The notes: generated from the letters alone by a model not told the origin. A stretch of DNA of 63,427 nucleotides from Brevibacillus fortis (GCF_003013395.1 NZ_PXZM01000044.1:1-63427), one strand, 5' to 3'; positions 34,601 through 42,997 are shown, numbered from the stretch's first letter. Numbers and translations are program-made.

Positions 34601-35310
34601 TCTGGCGGGATAACCGGCAATACGTCGAGAACCATCCAATCCGGGTTGTTACCGGAGTTGCGGAATGCCTCAAGTACTTCCAGACGCTTGATCGCACGGT
34701 TGCGACGTTGTCCTTGCGCCGTTTTCAAGTCTTCTTTTAACGTTTCCACATCTTTATCCAGATCGATTTCAGCAAGCAGGCGTTTGATCGCTTCTGCACC
34801 CATCATCGCCTGGAAGGAGTGGCCGTATTTCTCACGATAGTTGCGGTACTCTTTTTCGGAGAGCAATTGCTTTTTATCGAGAGGAGTATCACCTGGATCG
34901 GTAACTACATAAGAAGCAAAATAGATTACTTCTTCCAGGGAACGAGGGGACATGTCGAGCACCAAGCCCATACGGCTTGGAATCCCTTTGAAATACCAGA
35001 TGTGAGAAACTGGGGCAGCCAGTTCAATGTGCCCCATACGCTCACGCCGTACTTTGGCGCGGGTCACTTCCACGCCACAACGATCGCACACTACACCTTT
35101 ATAACGAACGCGCTTGTACTTACCGCAATGACACTCCCAGTCCTTGGTTGGTCCAAAGATGCGTTCGCAAAACAAGCCGTCTTTTTCCGGTTTCAATGTG
35201 CGGTAGTTGATCGTCTCTGGCTTCTTCACTTCCCCGAAAGACCACGAACGGATCTTATCGGGGGAAGCCAAGCCGATCTTCATATATTCGAAGTTGTTCA
35301 CGTCAATCAC
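31684..35310 (-). CDS. rpoC: RNA polymerase beta-prime subunit
   Basis: A complete 1208-residue subunit. It has the N-terminal zinc site (CHCGKYKRVRYKGVVCDRC, about 60-78), the catalytic loop NADFDGDQMAVHVPL with three Mg-binding Asp residues, the bridge helix and trigger loop region (MRTFHTGGVAG), and the second zinc site around CRTSHGVCKLCYG. The C-terminus is acidic (AKAEQEAVSVE). It follows rpoB by 29 bases. Confidence 0.99.
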   Translation of the reverse strand: MIDVNNFEYMKIGLASPDKIRSWSFGEVKKPETINYRTLKPEKDGLFCERIFGPTKDWECHCGKYKRVRYKGVVCDRCGVEVTRAKVRRERMGHIELAAPVSHIWYFKGIPSRMGLVLDMSPRSLEEVIYFASYVVTDPGDTPLDKKQLLSEKEYRNYREKYGHSFQAMMGAEAIKRLLAEIDLDKDVETLKEDLKTAQGQRRNRAIKRLEVLEAFRNSGNNPDWMVLDVLPVIPPELRPMVQLDGGRFATSDLNDLYRRVINRNNRLKRLLELGAPDIIVQNEKRMLQEAVDALIDNGRRGRPVTGPGNRPLKSLSHMLKGKQGRFRQNLLGKRVDYSGRSVIVVGPNLKMYQCGLPKEMALELFKPFVMKELVSKGLAHNIKSAKRKVERVQPEVWDVLEDVIREHPVLLNRAPTLHRLGIQAFEPVLVEGRAIRLHPLVCTAYNADFDGDQMAVHVPLSAEAQAEARILMLAAQNILNPKDGKPVVTPSQDMVLGSYYLTLEREGDKGEGTIYRDPHDAIAAYQQGFISLHTRIALPAKRLNKTSFTERQENALIVTTVGKVIFNEIFPADMPFINAPTRANLQTIVPDECFVFDKGTNVSEFIKNLPDPGAVKKGFLGTIISECFRRFGTMKTSMILDKIKELGFTYSTKAGITIAVADIAVPGKKKDILDAADEKVATVMTQFRRGLITEDERYDRVISIWSKAKDEVTEVLMKAMDKFNAIYMMANSGARGNVSQITQLAGMRGLMANPSGRIIELPIKSNFREGLTVLEYFISTHGARKGLADTALRTADSGYLTRRLVDVAQDVIVRETDCGTDKGIRVAAIKDGKEEIEKLSDRLTGRTCFETLRHPETKEIIVHRNEEISEEVAEYIEKEGITSVYIRNVLACRTSHGVCKLCYGRNLATGAEVEVGEAVGIIAAQSIGEPGTQLTMRTFHTGGVAGDDITQGLPRIQELFEARNPKGQAVISEIDGEVIDIREGKDRREIEVRGEAENKVYAAPYGSRIKVSVGVKLNAGDELTEGSVDPKEMLKVRGMRGVSNYILQEVQKVYRMQGVEINDKHVEVMIRQMLRKLRVIDSGDTDLLPGSYVEVPEFEVANTKALMEGRSPAVGRPVLLGITKASLETDSFLSAASFQETTRVLTDAAIKGKVDRLLGLKENVIIGKLVPAGTGMSRYRNVKVASQVDYEAELEAAKAEQEAVSVE

Positions 35311-35339
35311 AGGGCGTTACCTCCCTTGGTACCGGAATC

Positions 35340-38300
35340 TTACTCTTCGTTCAAGCTTCCGCCTTCGAGTACAAGGTTCAGTTTTTCACCGTTACCTTCA
35401 TCCTCGTCTTCCATTTCACGCATTTCAATCTCCTTCTCATCACCGGACAGAATCTTCACGTCCATACCCAAGCTCTGGAGTTCCTTGATCAATACCTTGA
35501 AGGACTCTGGTACACCTGGTTCTGGAACGTTTTCGCCCTTAACAATCGCTTCGTACGTTTTCACGCGGCCCACGACGTCATCCGACTTGACAGTGAGAAT
35601 TTCTTGCAAGGTGTAGGCAGCACCGTATGCTTCCAATGCCCAAACCTCCATCTCCCCGAAACGCTGTCCACCAAATTGAGCTTTACCACCCAATGGCTGC
35701 TGCGTAACAAGAGAGTAAGGACCAGTGGAACGAGCATGGATTTTGTCATCGACCAAGTGAGCCAGTTTCAGCATGTAAACACAACCAACCGTTACACGGC
35801 GATCAAATGGTTCACCTGTACGACCATCAAACAAGATCGTTTTTCCGTCACGATCCAGGCCTGCTTCTTCCAACGTTTCGAATACTTCTGCCTGACGTGC
35901 ACCGTCAAATACTGGCGTTGCTACGTGGATACCCAGAAGCTTCGCTGCCATACCCAAGTGAGTCTCCAATACCTGACCGATGTTCATACGCGAAGGTACG
36001 CCCAACGGGTTGAGTACGATCTCTACTGGAGAGCCATCTGGCAGGAACGGCATGTCTTCTTCCGCCATGATGCGGGCGATAACCCCTTTGTTACCATGTC
36101 GACCGGCCATTTTGTCACCTACGGAAATTTTCCGTTTTTGGGCGATGTAAACGCGAACCAGTTGATTTACGCCTGGTGGCAATTCGTCGCCATTCTCACG
36201 CGTAAATACTTTTACGTCTACAATGATACCGGAACCACCATGCGGTACGCGCAGGGATGTATCACGAACTTCACGAGCTTTTTCACCGAAGATTGCATGC
36301 AGAAGGCGCTCTTCTGCTGTCAGCTCAGTAACCCCTTTTGGCGTAACCTTACCAACGAGAATGTCGCCGTCCTGAATCTCTGCACCAACACGGATGATAC
36401 CGCGTTCGTCCAGGTTTTTCAGAGCATCTTCCCCGACGTTTGGAATATCGCGAGTGATTTCCTCTGGACCCAGCTTGGTGTCGCGAGCTTCGGACTCGTA
36501 TTCTTCAATATGGATAGACGTATACACGTCATCTTTTACAAGTTTTTCACTCAGAAGAATCGCGTCTTCGTAGTTGTATCCTTCCCACGTCATAAACGCA
36601 ACGATTACGTTACGACCGAGAGCCAATTCACCTTTTTCAGTGGATGGGCCGTCCCCAACGATATCGCCTTTTTCAATCCAGTCTCCGCGACTTACGATTG
36701 GACGCTGGTTGATGCAGGTACCTTGGTTGGAACGGATAAACTTGTGCATTTTGTATTTATCGAGATCGCCGGCAACTTTTCTGCCGTCGATTTCTTGGTA
36801 ACGACGAATCCAGATTTCGCGAGCCGTTACGCGCTCTACTTGACCCGGATGCTTGGCAACGATCGCCACGCCGGAGTCTTGCGCTGCTTTATGCTCCATA
36901 CCCGTACCGACAAACGGTGCTTGTGGAATCAAAAGCGGAACGGCCTGCCGCTGCATGTTTGAACCCATCAGTGCGCGGTTGGCGTCATCGTTCTCGAGGA
37001 ACGGAATCAGCGCTGTCGCAACAGATACAACCTGCTTCGGCGATACGTCCATGAAGTCAACCTTGTCGCGAGGTACGCTCAAGATCTCACCTTTACGACG
37101 GCAGATAACCATGTCGTTAACAAATCGGCCATCTTGATCGAGAGGCTGATTCGCCTGCGCCACGTTAAACACATCTTCCTCATCAGCCGTCAAATAGCTG
37201 ATGTCAGTCAACACGAAGCCTGTTTCCGGATCTACTTTACGACGAGGCGTTTCGATAAATCCGTAGTCATTAATGCGTGCAAAGGAAGACAGAGAGTTAA
37301 TCAAACCAATGTTTGGTCCCTCTGGCGTCTCAATTGGACACATACGACCGTAGTGAGAATGGTGAACGTCGCGCACTTCAAAGCCTGCGCGCTCACGCGT
37401 CAAACCACCAGGTCCGAGTGCGGACAGACGGCGTTTGTGCGTCAGCTCAGCCAATGGGTTTGTTTGGTCCATAAACTGAGACAGCTGCGAGCTACCAAAG
37501 AACTCCTTCAGTGATGCAATCACTGGACGGATGTTAATGAGAGCCTGCGGTGTAATTTGATTTTGATCCTGGATGGACATACGCTCACGAACCACACGCT
37601 CCATACGGGACAAACCGATACGGAACTGGTTCTGCAAGAGCTCACCCACGGAACGGAGACGACGGTTACCCAAGTGGTCAATGTCGTCAGTGGAACCAAC
37701 ACTGTGCAGGAGGTTCATGAAATAGTTGATCGCCGATACGATATCCGCCGGCGTAATATGCTTGAAGGACTTATCTACATTTCCGTTTCCGATTACTTTG
37801 ATGATCTTGCCGTCTTCAATCGGAGAGAAAATATTAATAGATTGTAGATGGATTGCTTCATCTTCCAGAACGCCGCCATGCGTGCGAACGTCAATAAATC
37901 CGATGCTGCCTTCCAGAGCTGGCACAATGCGTTCCAATACACGACGGTCAATCATTTGACCGGCTTCGGCGAAAATTTCACCTGTAGTGGTATCGATCAA
38001 TGTTTCAGCCAAACGTTGGTTGTACAGACGGTTTTTCAGATGAAGCTTCTTGTTCATTTTGTAACGACCAACAGAAGCCAGGTCATAGCGCTTAGGGTCG
38101 AAGAAACGAGAGATCAAGAGGCTCTTCGCATTTTCAACTGTTGGCGGCTCGCCCGGACGAAGACGCTCGTAGATTTCGATGAGCGCTTTTTCCGTAGAAT
38201 CGGTATTGTCTTTTTCCAGCGTGTTCTTGATGTATTCATCTTCACCCAGCAAGTTGAGAATCTCGATGTCAGAACCAAAGCCCAACGCACGCAAAAGAAC

Positions 38301-38879
38301 CGTTACCGGGATTTTTCGCGTACGGTCGATGCGGACATAAATTACGTCTTTCGCATCGGTCTCCAGCTCCAGCCAAGCACCCCGGTTCGGGATTACTGTA
38401 GCTGTAAACGTCTGCTTGCCGTTTTTGTCCACTTTGGTGTTGTAATATACACTGGGGGAACGAACAAGCTGGCTGACAATAACGCGCTCAGCACCATTAA
38501 TAATGAAGGTTCCCGTTTCGGTCATGAGCGGGAAATCCCCCATGAAGACTTCTTGTTCCTTCACTTCTCCCGTCTCTTTGTTCAACAAACGTACCTTCAC
38601 ACGCAGAGGCGCCGCATAGGTGACGTCACGTTCTTTCGACTCGTCAACATCGTACTTCGGCTCTCCCAAGCTGTAGTCGATAAACTCCAGCACGAGATTA
38701 CCTGTGAAGTCCTGGATTGGCGAAATGTCTTGGAACATCTCACGGAGCCCCTCATCAAGGAACCACTGGTAGGACTTTTGTTGAATCTCGATGAGATTTG
38801 GAAGGCCCAGCACTTCGTTAATACGTGAATACGTACGACGCTGGCGGTGTCGGCCACTTTGAATCACTTTACCTGCCAA
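35340..38879 (-). CDS. rpoB: RNA polymerase beta subunit
   Basis: An 1179-residue beta subunit. The rifampicin pocket reads SSQLSQFMDQTNPLAELTHK with wild-type residues. The TTG start at 38879 is chosen: it gives MAGKVIQSGRHRQRRTYSRI, aligned with the Bacillus start, and GAGGGGTG lies 6 bases upstream. The GTG at 38888 falls inside that site. The C-terminus is acidic. Its leader of about 250 bases carries a terminator and a second hairpin. Confidence 0.99.
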   Translation of the reverse strand: MAGKVIQSGRHRQRRTYSRINEVLGLPNLIEIQQKSYQWFLDEGLREMFQDISPIQDFTGNLVLEFIDYSLGEPKYDVDESKERDVTYAAPLRVKVRLLNKETGEVKEQEVFMGDFPLMTETGTFIINGAERVIVSQLVRSPSVYYNTKVDKNGKQTFTATVIPNRGAWLELETDAKDVIYVRIDRTRKIPVTVLLRALGFGSDIEILNLLGEDEYIKNTLEKDNTDSTEKALIEIYERLRPGEPPTVENAKSLLISRFFDPKRYDLASVGRYKMNKKLHLKNRLYNQRLAETLIDTTTGEIFAEAGQMIDRRVLERIVPALEGSIGFIDVRTHGGVLEDEAIHLQSINIFSPIEDGKIIKVIGNGNVDKSFKHITPADIVSAINYFMNLLHSVGSTDDIDHLGNRRLRSVGELLQNQFRIGLSRMERVVRERMSIQDQNQITPQALINIRPVIASLKEFFGSSQLSQFMDQTNPLAELTHKRRLSALGPGGLTRERAGFEVRDVHHSHYGRMCPIETPEGPNIGLINSLSSFARINDYGFIETPRRKVDPETGFVLTDISYLTADEEDVFNVAQANQPLDQDGRFVNDMVICRRKGEILSVPRDKVDFMDVSPKQVVSVATALIPFLENDDANRALMGSNMQRQAVPLLIPQAPFVGTGMEHKAAQDSGVAIVAKHPGQVERVTAREIWIRRYQEIDGRKVAGDLDKYKMHKFIRSNQGTCINQRPIVSRGDWIEKGDIVGDGPSTEKGELALGRNVIVAFMTWEGYNYEDAILLSEKLVKDDVYTSIHIEEYESEARDTKLGPEEITRDIPNVGEDALKNLDERGIIRVGAEIQDGDILVGKVTPKGVTELTAEERLLHAIFGEKAREVRDTSLRVPHGGSGIIVDVKVFTRENGDELPPGVNQLVRVYIAQKRKISVGDKMAGRHGNKGVIARIMAEEDMPFLPDGSPVEIVLNPLGVPSRMNIGQVLETHLGMAAKLLGIHVATPVFDGARQAEVFETLEEAGLDRDGKTILFDGRTGEPFDRRVTVGCVYMLKLAHLVDDKIHARSTGPYSLVTQQPLGGKAQFGGQRFGEMEVWALEAYGAAYTLQEILTVKSDDVVGRVKTYEAIVKGENVPEPGVPESFKVLIKELQSLGMDVKILSGDEKEIEMREMEDEDEGNGEKLNLVLEGGSLNEE

Positions 38880-38920
38880 CTTATTCACCCCTCAGGTTGT
38901 GTTTTCACACATAGAAACTC

Positions 38921-38955
38921 GGCATTCGGCAACTTTAAAATCGCAGACGAATGCC
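38921..38955 (-). promoter_or_regulatory. Second leader hairpin ahead of rpoB
   Basis: On the minus strand GGCATTCG pairs with CGAATGCC (8 bp) around a 19-base loop. It lies just after the leader terminator and about 40 bases upstream of the rpoB start. Confidence 0.65.
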
Positions 38956-38956
38956 T

Positions 38957-39000
38957 AAAAATAAAAATGGGTTAAAGCAGTTTCAACCATTTTTAACCCA
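38957..39000 (-). terminator. Intrinsic terminator inside the rpoB leader
   Basis: On the minus strand TGGGTTAAA and TTTAACCCA form a perfect 9-bp stem, followed by TTTTTATTTTT. It lies between the predicted rpoB promoter and the rpoB start, so it should act as an attenuator or it ends transcripts coming from rsmC. Confidence 0.85.
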
Positions 39001-39129
39001 GAGAAACTCTATTTTAAAAGAATTCCCATGTTTTCACGCAAACATTCCTATCTAAGGAAAAAAGTAGAAACGCTTGACGGACAGGAAATCGCTGAAAAAT
39101 AGACATTTATCCCATATTGACATTTTATA

Positions 39130-39158
39130 ATGCTACCACATTGAAGTATTCGCGTCAA
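39130..39158 (-). promoter_or_regulatory. Candidate sigma-A promoter of rpoBC
   Basis: On the minus strand -35 TTGACG (39158-39153) and -10 TAGCAT (39135-39130) are 17 bases apart, with TATAAA slightly downstream. It starts about 30 bases after the rsmC-like stop. Confidence 0.65.
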
Positions 39159-39186
39159 GAAAAGATTTCTAATGATTTCTTCTTGC

Positions 39187-39783
39187 TTATTTGATTGCAC
39201 GGAATATGTGGTAGCCCTTTTCCCGATCTACTTCTATCACTTCACGGTACATTTCCTGTAGTTTCTTCAATGCAGATGGGGCGCCTTGTTTCTTTTGAAT
39301 GACAACCCACATTTCTCCACCATCAACCAACAGATCGTAACCTTCCGCGAAAATGCGATGAACGATTTCCTTGCCCGCGCGAATCGGCGGGTTGGTCAGA
39401 ATGACGTCAAACTGCTCACCTTGCACGCCGCTATAAACATCACTCACTCGAACCTCGACATTTTTTAATCCATTTGCTTCTGCATTACGACGAGCCAGGT
39501 TCACCGCACGCTCGTTCACATCGATCATCGTTACCCGACCATGTTCAGCAAGTCTGGCAGCCGTCAAGCCCATCGGACCATACCCACAGCCCACATCGAG
39601 CACACGCGCATGACTGTCGATTTCCATGTTCTCGATGAGCAATACACTTCCAAAGTCAATCCGGTCTCGTGAAAAAACGCCTGCATCCGTAATGAAACGA
39701 AGCTCATTGCCACGAAGCATAAACGTAAATTGCTGTTCGTCATGTGCAGCACCCGGTCGATTGGTGTAGTAGTGGTCTGCCAC
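39187..39783 (-). CDS. RsmC-like 16S rRNA methyltransferase (YbxB type)
   Basis: A 198-residue SAM-dependent methyltransferase. Motif I is LDVGCGYGPMG and the catalytic motif is TNPPIRAGK, typical of N2-guanine rRNA methylases (RsmC). The start is taken as GTG at 39783: AAGGGTG lies 8 bases upstream and the product then begins MADHYYTNRPG, as in the B. subtilis homologue. Longer starts at 39804 and 39819 have no site. It lies between rplL and rpoB, separated from rplL by a terminator, so partial read-through would supply it. Confidence 0.9.
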   Translation of the reverse strand: MADHYYTNRPGAAHDEQQFTFMLRGNELRFITDAGVFSRDRIDFGSVLLIENMEIDSHARVLDVGCGYGPMGLTAARLAEHGRVTMIDVNERAVNLARRNAEANGLKNVEVRVSDVYSGVQGEQFDVILTNPPIRAGKEIVHRIFAEGYDLLVDGGEMWVVIQKKQGAPSALKKLQEMYREVIEVDREKGYHIFRAIK

Positions 39784-39835
39784 GTGTGATTCACCCTTCC
39801 TCATCGTTTCAACATGCATTCATCAAAACCTTACA

Positions 39836-39865
39836 GAAAAACCCCCTGCCGCAGGCAAGGGGATT
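39836..39865 (-). terminator. Terminator after rplL
   Basis: On the minus strand CCCC-t-TGCC pairs with GGCA-GGGG around a short loop, followed by GTTTTT. It separates rplL from the downstream RsmC-like gene. Confidence 0.82.
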
Positions 39866-39882
39866 TCCTTAAGGAAGCTAAC

Positions 39883-40245
39883 TTACTTTACTTCTACTTG
39901 TGCGCCAGCTTCTTCGAGTTTTGCTTTGAGAGCTTCTGCTTCGTCTTTGGAAACGCCCTCTTTGAGTGTTTTTGGAGCGTTGTCTACCAGGTCTTTTGCT
40001 TCTTTCAGACCCAAGCCAGTCAGCTCGCGAACAACTTTGATTACGTTGATTTTGGAAGCGCCGCCGCTTACCAGGTTAACAGTGAACTCAGTTTGCTCAG
40101 CAGCAGCTTCTGCTCCGCCACCAGCAACTACAGCTACAGGAGCAGCAGCAGTTACGCCGAATTCTTCTTCGATTGCTTTTACCAGGTCGTTCAGTTCGAG
40201 AACGGACATGCCTTTAATGGCTTCCAAGATTTGCTCTTTACCCAT
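39883..40245 (-). CDS. rplL: Ribosomal protein L7/L12
   Basis: A 120-residue stalk protein. It begins MGKEQILEAIKGMSVLELND, has the flexible Ala/Val-rich hinge (AAAPVAVVAGG), and ends with the factor-binding domain LKEAKDLVDNAPKTLKEGVS. Several copies form the L10(L7/L12) stalk that recruits EF-Tu and EF-G. The start at 40245 has GGAGG 8 bases upstream. Confidence 0.98.
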   Translation of the reverse strand: MGKEQILEAIKGMSVLELNDLVKAIEEEFGVTAAAPVAVVAGGGAEAAAEQTEFTVNLVSGGASKINVIKVVRELTGLGLKEAKDLVDNAPKTLKEGVSKDEAEALKAKLEEAGAQVEVK

Positions 40246-40300
40246 TTTAAAATCCTCCATTCAAGGAATCGTATTTGTAAAACATTAACCGATCAGGCGA

Positions 40301-40816
40301 TTACGCGCCTTGACCTTCTTTTTGTTCTGCCACTGCTTTGACTGCCAATGCAACGTTGCGCATTGGAGCTTGCAGGACGGAGAGAAGCATGGACAAGAGA
40401 CCTTCGCGGTTTGGTAGGGACGCCAATTCTTTAATTTGATCAGCACCAACTACTTTACCTTCGATAACGCCACCCTTGATTTCCAGCTTGTCGTTTTTCT
40501 TCGCGAATTCAGCGATAACTTTCGCTGGAGCGATGATATCTTCCGTGCAGAACGCCAAAGCGTTCGGTCCAGTCAGATATTGATCCAGTTCAGTCAGGCC
40601 TTCCTTCTCAGTAGCCAAACGAGTCAAGGAGTTTTTCAACACTTGGAACTCAACACCTGCTTCACGCAATTGTTTGCGGAGCTCGGTTACTTGGGCTACA
40701 GTCAGACCGCGGTAGTCAGCCACCACTGTGGTTTGGCTTTCGCGGAGTTTGGTAGCGATTTCGTTGATCGCTTGTACCTTTTCTTCACGAATAACGGTTG
40801 GACGAATTTCTGCCAT
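40301..40816 (-). CDS. rplJ: Ribosomal protein L10
   Basis: A 171-residue stalk base protein that anchors L7/L12. It begins MAEIRPTVIREEKVQAINEI and has VVADYRGLTVAQVTELRKQL. Its long leader (L10 leader) with an attenuator gives feedback control by L10 and L7/L12. Confidence 0.98.
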   Translation of the reverse strand: MAEIRPTVIREEKVQAINEIATKLRESQTTVVADYRGLTVAQVTELRKQLREAGVEFQVLKNSLTRLATEKEGLTELDQYLTGPNALAFCTEDIIAPAKVIAEFAKKNDKLEIKGGVIEGKVVGADQIKELASLPNREGLLSMLLSVLQAPMRNVALAVKAVAEQKEGQGA

Positions 40817-40854
40817 TGTTTACACCTCCCGTGCTCTAATCCTAGAAAATGAAG

Positions 40855-40882
40855 AATGCCCTCGCAGACTCACGAGGGCATA
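40855..40882 (-). terminator. Attenuator in the rplJ leader
   Basis: On the minus strand ATGCCCTCG pairs with CGAGGGCAT (9 bp), followed by TCTTCATTTT. It sits between the L10-binding leader and rplJ, so it is likely the terminator half of the rplJL control switch. Confidence 0.8.
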
Positions 40883-40883
40883 A

Positions 40884-41036
40884 TGCTATATCGTCAAAGG
40901 AAAACAGCGTTTCCTCATTCGTACATTACACGCCTCGGAGGGATATTAAGCGTTACTTTCACAAGCACCGCGCCTTCTGTCTACGGCATATTCTTTTCAT
41001 CAACAGGGACTATCTTAACAACTCCCACAAAGGAAG
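40884..41036 (-). ncRNA. L10 ribosomal protein leader
   Basis: About 150 bases between rplA and the attenuator contain typical L10-leader pieces: CCGTAGACAGAAGGCGCGGT, then CCTCCGAGGCGTGTAATGTA. This region mimics the L10-binding site of 23S rRNA. I identify it by position and these motifs, not by a model search. Confidence 0.75.
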
Positions 41037-41046
41037 TCAAGTGTCA

Positions 41047-41730
41047 TTATTTTACAGCTACACGTACACCAGGGCCCATAGTAGAGCTCAGGGTTACATT
41101 TCTCATGTAAACACCTTTTGCTGCAGCCGGTTTCGCACGGTTCAGTGCGTCAGTCAGAGCAGCCAAGTTGTCAGCCAGCTTGTCAGCATCAAAGGATGCT
41201 TTACCGATAGGAGCGTGGATGTTACCAGCTTTGTCTACGCGGTATTCAATTTTACCTGCTTTGATTTCGTTAACCGCTTTTGTTACATCGAAAGTAACAG
41301 TACCGGTCTTAGGGTTTGGCATCAGGCCTTTTGGACCGAGAACACGACCCAATTTACCTACTTCACCCATCATGTCAGGAGTAGCTACTACAACGTCAAA
41401 GTCGAACCAGCCACCTTGAATTTTCGCGATCATGTCTGCATCGCCTACGAAGTCTGCGCCAGCTGCTTCAGCATCTTTTGCTTTTTCGCCTTTAGCGAAT
41501 ACGAGAACACGTTGCACTTTACCAGTACCACGTGGCAATACAACAGCGCCACGGATTTGTTGGTCAGCACGCTTAGGGTCTACACCCAAACGGAAAGCTG
41601 CTTCAACAGTTTCATCGAACTTAGCAGTAGCTGCTTTTTTAACCAGCTCAATACCTTCTGCTACTTCGTATACTTTGTTTTTATCAACGAGCTTTACAGC
41701 CTCTTGATATTTCTTACCTTTTTTCGCCAT
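41047..41730 (-). CDS. rplA: Ribosomal protein L1
   Basis: A 227-residue L1 of the E-site stalk. It begins MAKKGKKYQEAVKLVDKNKV and has FDVTKAVNEIKAGKIEYRVD and MGPGVRVAVK. The start at 41730 has AGGGAG upstream; the frame to 41814 is an artefact of an open phase. L1 may also bind its own mRNA. Confidence 0.98.
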   Translation of the reverse strand: MAKKGKKYQEAVKLVDKNKVYEVAEGIELVKKAATAKFDETVEAAFRLGVDPKRADQQIRGAVVLPRGTGKVQRVLVFAKGEKAKDAEAAGADFVGDADMIAKIQGGWFDFDVVVATPDMMGEVGKLGRVLGPKGLMPNPKTGTVTFDVTKAVNEIKAGKIEYRVDKAGNIHAPIGKASFDADKLADNLAALTDALNRAKPAAAKGVYMRNVTLSSTMGPGVRVAVK

Positions 41731-41819
41731 GATTAAATCTCCCTTCAATGTGGTCGTAGCGGTTGATCCTCCCACAGACAGGGGGGCACAACGTCTGTGC
41801 CCCCTTGCACTCAAGACAA

Positions 41820-42245
41820 TTAGTCTTCGATTACGATACCCATAGAACGAGCTGTACCTTCTACCATGCGCATAGCCGCTTCTACGGATGCAGCATTCAG
41901 GTCAGGACGCTTCAGTTCTGCGATTTCACGAACTTTATCACGCTTCAGCGTAGCAACCTTTGTTTTGTTTGGTACGCCGGAACCGGACTCGATACCAGCA
42001 GCTTTCTTCAACAGAATTGCAGCTGGAGGAGTTTTTGTGATAAAAGTGAAAGAACGGTCTTCAAACACAGTGATTTCCACCGGAATGATCATACCTACTT
42101 CGCTTTCAGTGCGAGCATTGAATTCTTTACAGAATCCCATGATGTTTACACCAGCTTGACCGAGAGCCGGACCTACTGGAGGTGCAGGATTCGCTTTACC
42201 TGCTGGAATTTGTAATTTAATTACGCGGATAACCTTCTTAGCCAC
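41820..42245 (-). CDS. rplK: Ribosomal protein L11
   Basis: A 141-residue L11 of the GTPase centre. It has KLQIPAGKANPAPPVGPALG, the proline-rich N-terminal domain that is also the thiostrepton site. The start is GTG at 42245 with AAGGAGG 8 bases upstream, matching the 141-residue B. subtilis protein; a GTG at 42254 would sit at the ribosome binding site. Its own promoter and structured leader precede it. Confidence 0.98.
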   Translation of the reverse strand: MAKKVIRVIKLQIPAGKANPAPPVGPALGQAGVNIMGFCKEFNARTESEVGMIIPVEITVFEDRSFTFITKTPPAAILLKKAAGIESGSGVPNKTKVATLKRDKVREIAELKRPDLNAASVEAAMRMVEGTARSMGIVIED

Positions 42246-42280
42246 GTAAGACACCTCCTTACTTCACATGTGGTTATTAC

Positions 42281-42330
42281 GGGGGAATGCCCCCTCCCAC
42301 CGTTTTTTGAAAGTCTAGTAAAAGACTTTC
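42281..42330 (-). promoter_or_regulatory. Two hairpins in the rplK leader
   Basis: GAAAGTC (42309-42315) pairs with GACTTTC (42324-42330), and GGGGG (42281-42285) pairs with CCCCC (42290-42294). Both lie between the rplK promoter and its ribosome binding site and could take part in L1 or L11 feedback control (inference). Confidence 0.5.
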
Positions 42331-42391
42331 GATCTATAGTGAGAGTGCAAGAAACCCCAATTAGTGTTGTGGGATTGTTAAAACAAAATGA

Positions 42392-42420
42392 AATGTAACA
42401 CATAGCGCGATACTTTTCAA
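42392..42420 (-). promoter_or_regulatory. Sigma-A promoter of rplK-rplA
   Basis: On the minus strand -35 TTGAAA (42420-42415) and -10 TACATT (42397-42392) are 17 bases apart, directly after nusG. Confidence 0.72.
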
Positions 42421-42428
42421 GTTGAATC

Positions 42429-42965
42429 CTAATCCAATTTTTGAACTTGTGTAAAGTCTAGCTCTACCGGTGTTTCGCGACCGAAGATGTCCACCAATAC
42501 GCGAACCTTCTGCCTGTCCGGGTGAATCTCGATAATCTCCCCGGTGCGATTGGAAAACGGACCATCTATGACGCGCACCATATCGCGGAGAGCATAATCG
42601 ACTCTGATCTTGGGAATTTCGATTCCCATTTGCTTGAGAATCGTATCGGCCTCTTCAGGACGCAGCGCTGTCGGTTTAGAGCCAGCACCCGTGGATCCGA
42701 CAAAGCCGGTAACCCCAGGGGTGTTGCGCACGACATACCAAGAGTCGTCCGTCATCACCATTTCAACAAGGACGTATCCAGGAAACACTTTTTTCGTGAC
42801 GGTGCGCTTCTTACCATCCTTGGTTTCCACCTCTTCTTCAGTGGGAACAAGAACGCGAAAGATCTTGTCTTCCATGCCCATCGACTCGAGTCGCTTCTCC
42901 AGATTGGTTTTCACCTTGTTTTCGTAACCTGAGTACGTATGAAGTACATACCATGCTTTTTCCAT
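42429..42965 (-). CDS. nusG: NusG transcription factor
   Basis: A 178-residue NusG. The N-terminal NGN domain (AWYVLHTYSGYENKVKTNLE, about 4-110) binds RNA polymerase, and the C-terminal KOW domain (MVRVIDGPFSNRTGEIIEIH, about 126-178) binds S10 or Rho. The ATG at 42965 has no close ribosome binding site; AGGAGGG is 26 bases upstream, with a GGACG/CGTCC hairpin between. TTG two codons earlier is another possible start. It follows secE in the usual rpmG-secE-nusG order. Confidence 0.97.
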   Translation of the reverse strand: MEKAWYVLHTYSGYENKVKTNLEKRLESMGMEDKIFRVLVPTEEEVETKDGKKRTVTKKVFPGYVLVEMVMTDDSWYVVRNTPGVTGFVGSTGAGSKPTALRPEEADTILKQMGIEIPKIRVDYALRDMVRVIDGPFSNRTGEIIEIHPDRQKVRVLVDIFGRETPVELDFTQVQKLD

Positions 42966-42970
42966 ATCCA

Positions 42971-42997
42971 ACAGGACGATAACCGTCCGTCCCTCCT
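42971..42997 (-). promoter_or_regulatory. nusG: Displaced ribosome binding site with hairpin before nusG
   Basis: On the minus strand AGGAGGG (42997-42991) is followed by GGACG-gttat-CGTCC. Folding this hairpin would bring the site to about 11 bases from the ATG at 42965. Confidence 0.5.

Noticed and set aside
38995..39040. Second rpoB promoter (TTGCGT with TTTAAA)
   Set aside because: It lies before the leader terminator and its -10 match is poor.
41047..41814. N-terminal extension of L1
   Set aside because: No ribosome binding site; the normal family start MAKKGKKY at 41730 has one.
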